Shown: positions 34,468 to 42,711 of the stretch, in pieces
Numbering within the stretch: the stretch's first letter is position 1
Layout of the letters: every line of letters starts with the position of its first letter
From: Anaerovibrio sp. RM50
GTDB taxonomy: Bacteria > Bacillota > Negativicutes > Selenomonadales > Selenomonadaceae
Length of the DNA stretch: 64,000 nucleotides
Direction: 5' to 3'
Assembly: GCF_000622005.1 (NCBI RefSeq)
Contig: NZ_KK211383.1
Location: forward strand, 218,302-282,301
The notes under the pieces: model-generated
Database searches by the model: none
What the model was told of the DNA's origin: nothing
What the model saw: only the letters and a program-made list of their open reading frames with translations
Made by a program: the position numbers and the translations under genes

Positions 34468-35793
34468 TTATTTATACTCTACTGCATATTTTGCCAACCC
34501 GTAAAGAGTCTCATCTTTTCCTACGCTAAACTCAATACCTGTATGGTAGTTTTTCAAAATCCTTTCTCGTATAAACGATATTTTTCTGGCTATCCCCCCA
34601 GAAAAAACAATCTTTGTGACGGTGCTCTCCTCCGGCATAATTCGTCTGGCAGCCATCATAAAGTTATCTGCCATCTGACGAAATAATGTCCCGAAGAGAT
34701 TTCCAATATTGAAATCATATTCGCCTATATTATTAATACTTCCTCTGGTTCTATTGGTAATTGGATTTGCAAAAAAGCTTAAATCACATTCCATATCGGA
34801 AATATTACTTTGTTTAACATTATCCAAAATCCATTCCCATATTGTAACATCATCAACATCAGGGCAAAATCTGGTGGCTGTTTCCCTCACAAATCGGAAA
34901 TATACATTCAATGCTCGTCCCGATGGCAGATGGGGAATCGTCTTTATATATTTTCCGGCGAAAAATGGACGAATCTGGTATTCACCAGAATAATCCAAAC
35001 CATCAACCAGGCAACTCACCTGAGCCCCTGTCCCTAAATTAAAGGATATTTCATTTTTTTCCTTTAATCCGGCACCTAACAAGGCCGCCTGTTGATCTCC
35101 AACTGCTGGCAACGCATAAACATTGACGCCTTCAAAAACAAAGGTGATTCCTCCCGTACCTACCTCCGGAAATTGAATTTTGGTTCCAGCTGTCAAGGAA
35201 ACCATTTTCTTATTCCAAGTACCTGTCTCCAAATCCATCAGCCCAGTGGCAGCAGCATTAGTCGGATGACAGTAACTTATTTTCCCGGATAAACCATATA
35301 AAATGTAATCTCCCAAAGTAAAGAACCGCAGAACACCTTTCTTTTTATCCCATGGCAAATTATGCTGCAAATATAAAAGATTTACATTAGGCAGACCAGC
35401 CCTTAACGGCATACCGCTTTTCATGATCTCATCACGATATTTTTCAGCAGACAACATCTGTAAACTGGTCATACCGTTTTTCCCGGCTAAGGGAACATTG
35501 CCAAACTCCATCTGCCAGGAAATATAATCCGTATACGGATTATCATCTTCATCTGTCAAAATAAATCCATGCATCTCGTTGGATATACACAAAACCACCT
35601 CATTATACCCCCGAGTCAGTTCACGAAACATAGATCTGACTGCATCCATAAGGTAATTGATTTGCGTTGGTACATGCCAATCATTTGTATTAACTTTTGG
35701 AGCCTGACGCTGTGTTTTTTTTACTAAATGTTCGTCCTCAAACAATGCACCTTTTAAGAAACTGGCACCACAATCAATGGTTATAATATTCAT
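34468..35793 (-). CDS. FGGY-family carbohydrate kinase
   Basis: The protein has the ATPase-fold signatures of the FGGY family: TIDCGASFLKGALF at the N-terminus, the substrate loop CISNEMHGFILTD, NLGTGAQVSCLVDG, and FSGGIARK in the C-lobe. It resembles sedoheptulokinase and xylulokinase, though the specificity is unclear. It presumably phosphorylates the substrate of the sugar phosphate cyclase or a product. I start at ATG 35793 with GGAGG six bases upstream; it overlaps the cyclase gene by 20 bases, indicating coupling. Confidence 0.83.
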   Translation of the reverse strand: MNIITIDCGASFLKGALFEDEHLVKKTQRQAPKVNTNDWHVPTQINYLMDAVRSMFRELTRGYNEVVLCISNEMHGFILTDEDDNPYTDYISWQMEFGNVPLAGKNGMTSLQMLSAEKYRDEIMKSGMPLRAGLPNVNLLYLQHNLPWDKKKGVLRFFTLGDYILYGLSGKISYCHPTNAAATGLMDLETGTWNKKMVSLTAGTKIQFPEVGTGGITFVFEGVNVYALPAVGDQQAALLGAGLKEKNEISFNLGTGAQVSCLVDGLDYSGEYQIRPFFAGKYIKTIPHLPSGRALNVYFRFVRETATRFCPDVDDVTIWEWILDNVKQSNISDMECDLSFFANPITNRTRGSINNIGEYDFNIGNLFGTLFRQMADNFMMAARRIMPEESTVTKIVFSGGIARKISFIRERILKNYHTGIEFSVGKDETLYGLAKYAVEYK

Positions 35794-36838
35794 GAGTATC
35801 CTCCAGATACTGATGGAACATAGCACGCAGCTTTTCGTCAAGAGCCATTGGATATACCATCAAATGACTTGGCTTATCCAACATAGCGAAACTAAGAACA
35901 TTGCCCTTTACTTTTTTATCCGTTTTTATTATGTCAAAAAGCTTATCCGGCTCTGCTATTTCTATTTCTGTTGTAATAAATGCCTTCTTTATCAGGGCCT
36001 TAACATCCAAATAATATTCCGCAGATATTAATCCTTCTTTAACAGCGATGTAATTCACAACATCTATGCCCCATATTACTGCAGTGCCATGAGGAATTCG
36101 ATTATCAGTATAGGCTTCTAAAGCATGTCCGAATGTATGTCCATAATTCAATACCCGACGTAAATCCGATTCAAATTCATCAGCCTCAATAACCTTCTTT
36201 TTCTCAAAAAGTCCACGATGAATATACTCAGCAATTTTACTGCATGGAATATACTGATTTTCCCGCTTTAAGTCATTGTAAAACCTTTCATCACTGGTCA
36301 ATGAGAACTTAAGCAGCTCACCCCAACCGTTAATATAATCACCTTTAGTCAGAGTATCCAAAAAACGCACATCAATAAAAATTTTCTTTGGTGGATAGAA
36401 TACTCCAATCTGATTTTTTATATGCCGATAATTAATACCACATTTTCCTCCTATACAGGAGTCACACATGGAAAGTAACGTAGTTGGGAAAAAATACCAA
36501 TCAACATTTCTCAAGAACAAATTGCTGGCTATAGTCGTCACATCCTGAGTAATACCACCGCCAAAACAAACAACCTTCCAATTTTTGCGGACACCCAGTT
36601 CTTGCAGAAAAGTAATGATTTTCATAACAGTGTTCATATTTTTTTCAGATTCCACAGCATCCATAAAAAATATTTGATTCTTGGGTAACTGCTTGAATCT
36701 GTCTTCATATAAATCATATACATTTTTATCAATAACATACGCTGTCGTATCGCTAAACTCCCCTAATTTATTGGAAAAGTCCTCCACGAACTCCACAGTA
36801 TAGTCATATAAACTGGAATGAATATTGATAATATCCAC
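35774..36838 (-). CDS. Sugar phosphate cyclase (3-dehydroquinate synthase-like)
   Basis: The 354-residue protein belongs to the dehydroquinate-synthase superfamily: GGGITQDVTTIAS (NAD site), PTTLLSMCDSCIGGK, KNQIGVFYPP, GELLK and LNYGHTFGHALE with the zinc-binding histidines. These enzymes close a phosphorylated keto-sugar acid or sugar into a carbocycle. The LRRVLNYGHTFGH block is closer to dehydroquinate synthase than to valiolone synthases. Being in a surface-glycan operon, it is unlikely to be the housekeeping AroB. The start is GTG with AGGGGG seven bases upstream. The substrate and product are unknown. Confidence 0.82.
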   Translation of the reverse strand: MDIINIHSSLYDYTVEFVEDFSNKLGEFSDTTAYVIDKNVYDLYEDRFKQLPKNQIFFMDAVESEKNMNTVMKIITFLQELGVRKNWKVVCFGGGITQDVTTIASNLFLRNVDWYFFPTTLLSMCDSCIGGKCGINYRHIKNQIGVFYPPKKIFIDVRFLDTLTKGDYINGWGELLKFSLTSDERFYNDLKRENQYIPCSKIAEYIHRGLFEKKKVIEADEFESDLRRVLNYGHTFGHALEAYTDNRIPHGTAVIWGIDVVNYIAVKEGLISAEYYLDVKALIKKAFITTEIEIAEPDKLFDIIKTDKKVKGNVLSFAMLDKPSHLMVYPMALDEKLRAMFHQYLEDTHEYYNH

Positions 36839-36849
36839 TGCACTTCCCC

Positions 36850-38661
36850 CTATTCCTCACTTATTAATGGTATATACATATTCTCTTTCAGTTCCTCCCG
36901 CGGCAGGAACGGTGCCAAATCCTCCAATGGAGGCGATATCAGCCGCCCATCCGGCATTCTTTTGGTTGCCGACTTTGGTTCAAACTTCTGCTCAATAGAT
37001 ACAAAAACTTCACAAAGGACAATACCCTTCATATCTATAACCTGTTCAAGTTTTTCTTTAAGTTCTTCATTGGATTTTATGGCCACATACGACATTCCAA
37101 AGGCATTTGACAGCTTTTCAAAACTTGGAAAGCCCAAATCACCACTCTCCGGGCCGACGCCGATAAGCCCTTCATTGAACATATTATTCTGAGTCTGTCG
37201 TATCTGGTGATATCCTTGATTATTAATAACAAAAATCTTTATAGGTAAACCATTCGTTACAATAGTCTGTAATTCCTGCAAATTCATCATAATACTGCCA
37301 TCACCGGCGATGCAGTATACAGCACCATTCCCCGTCCCCACAGATACACCGATTGCCGCCGGCAGATCATATCCCATAGAAGACACTGCACAATTTAATA
37401 TAAAGCGGCTTTTTTCTTTAACAAACCATGTCTGGCTTCCTACCACACTTGCAGAACCATTGGCAACTACGGTAGTTGTACCTTCTGGCAATAGACGACT
37501 CAACAAATCCATAAATGCATAAACATTTACCTTATCTTTCTGCTTGTACTGGCCTTCGCTTACCACCGGATATTTCTTTTTCCATGTTCTGCACTGATTC
37601 TGCCACTCATCCGGAACCTCCATATCTGTTGTAATCAGCGCATTCAATTTTTCCAAAAACACCTTAGCGTCAGCACAAATCGGTAAATCAATACGTATTG
37701 TTGGCTTCTGTAGCTCTGCTTCATCTATATCCACCATCACAGTATAAGCTGCTCTGGCCCATGTTTTAACATTGTAGCCTACCTGCAAAATATTTAATCT
37801 GGTACCGATACACAGTAAAAAATCACTATTTTGCACAGCAAAATTTCCTGATCTGTCTCCCATAATACCACCCCGGCCGCAATAATCAGGATGATCTGTT
37901 GCAATAATATCCACACTATTCCAACAAGTAACTACAGGAATACGCAAAGTATTTATTAACTTGAATAGAGGCTCCATGGCCTTGGCAATACGAACACCGT
38001 TACCAACATAAAGAACAGGACGTTTCGCCGTTTTCAAGTGCTCAATAACAGATTGCATCACTTTATCCGAAGGCACAGTCTCCTTACAAGACAACTCAGA
38101 TGGATTAAAGCCTTCCAATTCATCAGTTTCAATAATGGCGCCCTGAATGTCCAATGGAACATCCAACCAGCATGGCCCTGGACGGCCATTCCGGGCAATA
38201 TACAACATTTTTTCAAGATAATAACGAATTTTCATCGCATCATCTATCATTTCTGCAAACTTCGTCATTCCTTTAACCGCAGAAACTATATCAAATTCCT
38301 GGCTCCCCAATGACCGCACGGGCAACTTGGTGTAGCGTGTTGTCATCTCCCGCTTCATCTGTCCTGAAAAAACCAACATTGGAATAGAATCCATATAGGC
38401 CCCAGCCACACCATTCATGGCATTAATACCACCAGGACCGCTGGTTACGCACAATGCAGCCATATTCTCATTAACCCTTGCATAAGCCTCAGCAGCCATG
38501 GCTGACGCCTGCTCATGGTGATTATAAATACACGTAAGGCGTGGATGGTGACCAAAGGAATTGTTCATATGCATGGCGCCGCCACCAACTACGGTAAATA
38601 TATTTGTAATCTGATTATCAGCTAAAAAATCAGCTATATAATCTGATACCTTTACTCTCAT
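36850..38661 (-). CDS. Thiamine-pyrophosphate-dependent enzyme (acetolactate-synthase-like)
   Basis: The 603-residue protein has the three-domain layout of acetolactate-synthase-type enzymes. The catalytic glutamate is in YNHHEQASAMAAEAYAR (about 45-61), GPGGINAMNGVAGAYMDS follows, and the ThDP-magnesium motif runs from GDGSIMM to VINNQ (about 465-492). Such enzymes decarboxylate pyruvate and transfer the acyl unit. YerE, of yersiniose synthesis, is a relative that adds acetyl to a CDP-4-keto-3,6-dideoxy sugar, and RfbF, RfbG and RfbH of that pathway are in this window. It could equally act on the cyclase product. Its start overlaps the VOC stop codon (TAATG). Confidence 0.83.
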   Translation of the reverse strand: MRVKVSDYIADFLADNQITNIFTVVGGGAMHMNNSFGHHPRLTCIYNHHEQASAMAAEAYARVNENMAALCVTSGPGGINAMNGVAGAYMDSIPMLVFSGQMKREMTTRYTKLPVRSLGSQEFDIVSAVKGMTKFAEMIDDAMKIRYYLEKMLYIARNGRPGPCWLDVPLDIQGAIIETDELEGFNPSELSCKETVPSDKVMQSVIEHLKTAKRPVLYVGNGVRIAKAMEPLFKLINTLRIPVVTCWNSVDIIATDHPDYCGRGGIMGDRSGNFAVQNSDFLLCIGTRLNILQVGYNVKTWARAAYTVMVDIDEAELQKPTIRIDLPICADAKVFLEKLNALITTDMEVPDEWQNQCRTWKKKYPVVSEGQYKQKDKVNVYAFMDLLSRLLPEGTTTVVANGSASVVGSQTWFVKEKSRFILNCAVSSMGYDLPAAIGVSVGTGNGAVYCIAGDGSIMMNLQELQTIVTNGLPIKIFVINNQGYHQIRQTQNNMFNEGLIGVGPESGDLGFPSFEKLSNAFGMSYVAIKSNEELKEKLEQVIDMKGIVLCEVFVSIEQKFEPKSATKRMPDGRLISPPLEDLAPFLPREELKENMYIPLISEE

Positions 38662-39110
38662 TATGCCTGTCTCCTCTCAATCAATTCAAGCCAATTGCCC
38701 TCAGGATCTTGGCAAAAACAACATTTATTACCATTTGCCATTATATGAACAGATGTTTTTTGCTTACCACCCATTTTTTTTAGGCGGGATAGAGTTGCAT
38801 CCATATCATCTATTCCAAAGCCCAAGTGCATAACGCCAGTTTTATATATTTCATAGTCTACAGAGTCTTTATATGGTGAATTTGGGTACTCCACCAATTC
38901 AACCATGTCACCTGATCCGGTCAGTTTACCATGCTCAGTAATAAGTTTTGTTATCCTTACGGATTCATGAACAGATAACAATTCATCTATTAATTCATCT
39001 TTTTGCTCAACATCATTGCATATCTCATGCATATTAAATACCTGTCGATAAAATTCTGTTTCTCGTTTTAAGCTATGAACATATATACCCACGTGACGTA
39101 ACTGCACCAT
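38661..39110 (-). CDS. VOC family protein (glyoxalase/epimerase-like)
   Basis: This 149-residue protein has two beta-alpha-beta units of the vicinal-oxygen-chelate fold with likely metal ligands in RHVGIYVHS, VMHLGFGI and DPEGNWLELIE. Family members include glyoxalase I, methylmalonyl-CoA epimerase and the 2-epi-5-epi-valiolone epimerases of cyclitol antibiotics. Standing two genes from a sugar phosphate cyclase, it may epimerise a keto-cyclitol or keto-sugar. GGGGAAATATT precedes the ATG. It is translationally linked to the TPP gene by the TAATG overlap. Confidence 0.82.
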   Translation of the reverse strand: MVQLRHVGIYVHSLKRETEFYRQVFNMHEICNDVEQKDELIDELLSVHESVRITKLITEHGKLTGSGDMVELVEYPNSPYKDSVDYEIYKTGVMHLGFGIDDMDATLSRLKKMGGKQKTSVHIMANGNKCCFCQDPEGNWLELIERRQA

Positions 39111-39120
39111 AATATTTCCC

Positions 39121-39858
39121 CTATTTCAATGAAGCACCGCCATCTACAGTAACAATACTTCCAGTAATATAATCTGCATCATCTGAACACAAAAAAACAG
39201 CCGCTTTGGCAACATCCCCTGCTTTTCCCAAACGCCCCATAGGAATCTGATCTTTTACCCATGAAAAATCCCTATTCAAATAAATAGGTGTATCTGTAGG
39301 CCCTGGGCAGATACAGTTCACTCTGACGTCATCAGCATAATTAAGTGCACATAGCTGTGAAAACTGTATAACTGCTGCTTTAGAAGCTGCATATAAATAC
39401 TGGCTCCGCCCTGCAATATGCCGCTCCAAACCACCTATGGAGGACACATTAACAATATTCCCCCTTGCTTCCTTTAACAGCGGCATAAAAGCCTTGGTCA
39501 TAAAAATAACTGAAGCCGTATTGGTTTTGAATATCAAATCAAATTCATCGTATGTAACGTCTTCTAACCTATGAGTATGCCAAATCCCGGCACAATTTAC
39601 CAAAATGTCCAAGTGACTATAATTCCTTTTTACATAGGCTTCTAATTTACTGATTCCATCTTCTTTACTTATATCTGACTCAAAAAAAATTAATCTGCTC
39701 TCATAATCTTTATTAGAAAGCAAATCACCAACCTTGCTTTTATCCCTACCAACACAGATTACTTGAGCACCCTCGCTGAGAAAATGCTTCACTATACTTT
39801 TGCCAATACCTGAAGTACCACCAGTTACTATTGTTGTCTTATTATCCAGCTTTCCCAT
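39121..39858 (-). CDS. SDR family oxidoreductase
   Basis: A classical short-chain dehydrogenase of about 245 residues: TIVTGGTSGIGKS (GxxxGxG), LVNCAGIWH (NAG), VNVSSIGG with the catalytic serine, YAASKAA (YxxxK), and a C-terminal GSIVTVDGG. It should reduce a ketone or oxidise an alcohol on a sugar or cyclitol with NAD(P)H. I start at ATG 39858 with GGGG seven bases upstream. It lies between HAD phosphatase and VOC genes and is likely part of the same pathway. Confidence 0.87.
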   Translation of the reverse strand: MGKLDNKTTIVTGGTSGIGKSIVKHFLSEGAQVICVGRDKSKVGDLLSNKDYESRLIFFESDISKEDGISKLEAYVKRNYSHLDILVNCAGIWHTHRLEDVTYDEFDLIFKTNTASVIFMTKAFMPLLKEARGNIVNVSSIGGLERHIAGRSQYLYAASKAAVIQFSQLCALNYADDVRVNCICPGPTDTPIYLNRDFSWVKDQIPMGRLGKAGDVAKAAVFLCSDDADYITGSIVTVDGGASLK

Positions 39859-39877
39859 ATTAATTCCCCACAATACA

Positions 39878-40516
39878 TTAGTATATTTCCCTTGGGAAGT
39901 CAGCTAATTTCACCATAGGATATATTGCTGATTTCCAATCACCAAATCCATAGGTCACACCGATGAAATCAACACCACATTCCTCAGCAGCTATGGCATC
40001 ACCAGAGGTATCACCTACCATTACCACTTTTTTCTTATCCGTCACTTCTGAGAAATCCATCGCCTTTTTTATTAGGTCAGCTTTTTTGAGCATGCCTTCC
40101 ATATCTGCCCCGCATACCACTGGAATAAAACCTTCCAAATGAAAATGCTTCACCAGGTTTTGAGCGAACTGCTCCGGCTTGTTGGTTGCAATTGCCATCT
40201 TTATACCATCATCTTGTAGTTTTTGGCACAAGGAAACAATGCCATCATATAGATTGGCATTAAGAATTTCTCCCTTTTTATATTCCTGCCGAAAAGCTTT
40301 AACCATTTCCTCAGCTTCATTAGCATTTACATCAGAAAGGGACTCAAAGGATTTTTTCAGCGGTGGTCCAACAAAAGCCTTTAAGACATCATCCTCAGGA
40401 ATATATTTATTGAACAAATTTAAAGTATAACGGATTGTTTTTAAAATCCCCGGAGAACTGTCTATCAAAGTACCATCCAAATCAAAAACGTATAATTCGT
40501 ACTTTGCTTCTGCCAT
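39878..40516 (-). CDS. HAD family phosphatase (phosphoglycolate phosphatase-like)
   Basis: The 212-residue protein has HAD motif I FDLDGTLID, motif II with MAIATNKP, the motif III lysine in KKADLIKKA, and motif IV MVGDTSGDAIAA. The cap lies between motifs I and II as in the phosphoglycolate/beta-phosphoglucomutase group. It probably removes phosphate from a sugar or cyclitol phosphate made by the neighbouring kinase and cyclase. GGGAGG lies six bases before the ATG. Confidence 0.86.
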   Translation of the reverse strand: MAEAKYELYVFDLDGTLIDSSPGILKTIRYTLNLFNKYIPEDDVLKAFVGPPLKKSFESLSDVNANEAEEMVKAFRQEYKKGEILNANLYDGIVSLCQKLQDDGIKMAIATNKPEQFAQNLVKHFHLEGFIPVVCGADMEGMLKKADLIKKAMDFSEVTDKKKVVMVGDTSGDAIAAEECGVDFIGVTYGFGDWKSAIYPMVKLADFPREIY

Positions 40517-40559
40517 TTCATACCTCCCCCTCGTTATATTTGCGCCATCTACATAATGC

Positions 40560-41900
40560 TTATTGATTCACAGCTTCAACAATAACCTTAGCCATATAAT
40601 CAATCATTTCGTCCGTCATGCCAGGATATACACCAACCCAAAAAGTGCTGTTCATAACAAAATCTGTCACTTCCAGACTTCCAGCTACCCTATAGGCGTC
40701 TGTGCCCCGTATCTGGTCAAAGGCCGGATGTTTAATGAGATTGCCGGAGAACAAGAGTCTTGTCTGAACCTTATGAGCTTCCAAATATTTTGTAATATTA
40801 TTTCTGTCTAAGCTGCTTTCAGGGCGAACAGAAATCAGGAAGCCAAACCATGATGGGTCGCTATTTTCCGCAGGCTCTGGCAGAATCAACTTGTCCTCTA
40901 CGCACTCCAAGGCTTTTCTGAGTCTCGACCAATTATGCTTTCGCCTTTCGATAAAACCAGGGAACTTCTTTAACTGCTCACAGCCAATAGCCGCCTGCAT
41001 ATCAGTAACTTTAAGGTTATAGCCGAAATGACTATAAGTATATTTATGGTCGTAGCCAAATGGCAGCTCTCCAAATTGCTTGTCAAAACGATGACCGCAG
41101 ACTCCATCATGACCAGAAGGACAAATGCAGTCCCGCCCCCAATCGCGATAGGACAAAATGAGGCGATGCAGCAACGGATTATCTGTGTATACTGCACCAC
41201 CTTCACCCATGGTCATGTGATGTGGCGGATAAAAGGAAGATGTGCCAATATCCCCCCAGGTACCAGTGAATTTCGTCACACCATCAATAGTATATTTAGT
41301 ACCCAATGCATCACAATTATCCTCAACAAGCCAAAGATTATGCTTATCACAGAATTCCTTAACAGCTTTCAAATCAAAAGGATTGCCTAAAGTATGGGCA
41401 ATCATCACAGCCTTGGTTTTATTGCTAAGAGTTGCCTCAAGTTTAGTCACATCAATGTTGTACTGGGGAACAGTCACATCCACAAATACCGGAATAGCAC
41501 CATACTGAATAATTGGTGCAACGGTGGTTGGGAATCCGCAGGCAACAGTAATAACCTCATCCCCGCGTCTTATCTGTCTATCGCCTAATTCAGAGGCTGT
41601 AAGCACAGAAAAAGCAATGAGGTTGGCAGAAGAACCGGAATTTACCAAATGAACATACTTAGCCCCAATCCATTTTGCAAACTCCTTCTCGAACTCATCG
41701 GAAAATCTGCCAGTAGTGAGCCAAAAATCCAGCATGGCATCAGTAAGGGCCTGCATTTCCTTTTCGTCAAACACCCGGGAAGCGTAGCTGATTCTGTCCC
41801 CTTCCTTAAATGGTGTCTTATTCTCCTTAAAATCATGGTAGTATTTTGCCACCATGTCTTTTATTTGTTCTCTGGCTTCAGCCTCATTTTTCCAGCTCAT
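40560..41900 (-). CDS. rfbH: CDP-4-keto-6-deoxyglucose 3-dehydrase (E1)
   Basis: The 446-residue protein is an RfbH-type PLP enzyme of the DegT/DnrJ/EryC1/StrS family. The residue that is lysine in aminotransferases is histidine here (SSFYPPHHMTMGEGG), the mark of the 3-dehydrases. Cysteines in DCICPSGHDGVCGH match the iron-sulfur cluster region. With a reductase partner (E3) it removes the 3-hydroxyl of CDP-4-keto-6-deoxyglucose to give CDP-4-keto-3,6-dideoxyglucose. No E3 gene is visible in the window. GGAGG precedes the ATG; rfbF is directly upstream. Confidence 0.93.
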   Translation of the reverse strand: MSWKNEAEAREQIKDMVAKYYHDFKENKTPFKEGDRISYASRVFDEKEMQALTDAMLDFWLTTGRFSDEFEKEFAKWIGAKYVHLVNSGSSANLIAFSVLTASELGDRQIRRGDEVITVACGFPTTVAPIIQYGAIPVFVDVTVPQYNIDVTKLEATLSNKTKAVMIAHTLGNPFDLKAVKEFCDKHNLWLVEDNCDALGTKYTIDGVTKFTGTWGDIGTSSFYPPHHMTMGEGGAVYTDNPLLHRLILSYRDWGRDCICPSGHDGVCGHRFDKQFGELPFGYDHKYTYSHFGYNLKVTDMQAAIGCEQLKKFPGFIERRKHNWSRLRKALECVEDKLILPEPAENSDPSWFGFLISVRPESSLDRNNITKYLEAHKVQTRLLFSGNLIKHPAFDQIRGTDAYRVAGSLEVTDFVMNSTFWVGVYPGMTDEMIDYMAKVIVEAVNQ

Positions 41901-41921
41901 TACTTTGCCTCCAAAATTTGT

Positions 41922-42698
41922 TTACTCCCAAACCTTCCAAGGGGCCTGACCGCTATCCCACAGCTTTTCCAGCAACCGTTTTTCCAGCAGGGTATCCATA
42001 CACTGCCAGAATCCTGTATGTTCAAAGCTCTTTAATTCACCCTGCTCCGCCAGCTTTTGAAGCACATCCGTCTCAAAAACTGTCTGATCATCTTTTATAT
42101 AATCAAAAACCCCGGGCTCCAGCACCATATAACCGGCATTAATAGGAGCCCCATCATCAGCTGCCTTTTCACGAAAGGCCCTGACTGTATTATTAAGTCC
42201 AATATCCAATATACCCTTTTGCTGGCGCTGTTTTACGGCGGTCAGTGTAACCATGCCCCCCATTTTCTTATGAAAATCCACCAGCTCAGAAATATTTACA
42301 TCGCAAACGCCGTCACCGTAGGTCATCATAAAAGATTCATTTCCTATATAATCCTTTATGCGCCTTATACGGCCACCAGTCATGGTTTTATATCCCGTAT
42401 CCACCACCGTAACCTGCCAAGGCTCAGTCTGACGATTATGAACTATCATCTTGTTGTCATGGCGAAAATCAAAGGTAATATCCGACATATAAAAGAAATA
42501 ATCCGCAAACCATTTCTTTATCATGTGCTGCTTATAGCCGGCACAGACAATAAAATCATTGTATCCATAATGGCTGTATTCCTTCATAATATGCCACAGG
42601 ATGGGCATGCCGCCTATTTCCACCATAGGTTTTGGCCGATAATCAGATTCCTCAGATATTCTTGTCCCCATACCTCCAGCTAAAAGTACAACTTTCAT
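41922..42698 (-). CDS. rfbF: Glucose-1-phosphate cytidylyltransferase
   Basis: At 258 residues it matches RfbF: the N-terminal signature VVLLAGGMGTRISEES, RPKPMVEIGG, the DXD-like TYGDGVCDV, and the closing FWQCMDTLLEK. It makes CDP-glucose from CTP and glucose-1-phosphate, the first step toward CDP-3,6-dideoxyhexoses. This is a GT-A-type nucleotidyltransferase, unrelated in fold motif to the three HxGH-type domains elsewhere in the window. It is followed by rfbH. Confidence 0.94.
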   Translation of the reverse strand: MKVVLLAGGMGTRISEESDYRPKPMVEIGGMPILWHIMKEYSHYGYNDFIVCAGYKQHMIKKWFADYFFYMSDITFDFRHDNKMIVHNRQTEPWQVTVVDTGYKTMTGGRIRRIKDYIGNESFMMTYGDGVCDVNISELVDFHKKMGGMVTLTAVKQRQQKGILDIGLNNTVRAFREKAADDGAPINAGYMVLEPGVFDYIKDDQTVFETDVLQKLAEQGELKSFEHTGFWQCMDTLLEKRLLEKLWDSGQAPWKVWE

Positions 42699-42711
42699 AG
42701 GTTATCCACCC

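Noticed and set aside
35774..36838. Assignment as 2-epi-5-epi-valiolone synthase
   Set aside because: The block before and including LNYGHTFGHALE resembles dehydroquinate synthase, not the DFGHTFS-type block I recall for valiolone synthases. I keep only the superfamily call.
36850..38661. Phosphonopyruvate decarboxylase to complete the AEP pathway
   Set aside because: It is TPP-dependent, but about 600 residues with the acetolactate-synthase layout, and it is 36 kb from PEP mutase among other sugar genes; decarboxylases of that pathway are usually about 380 residues.
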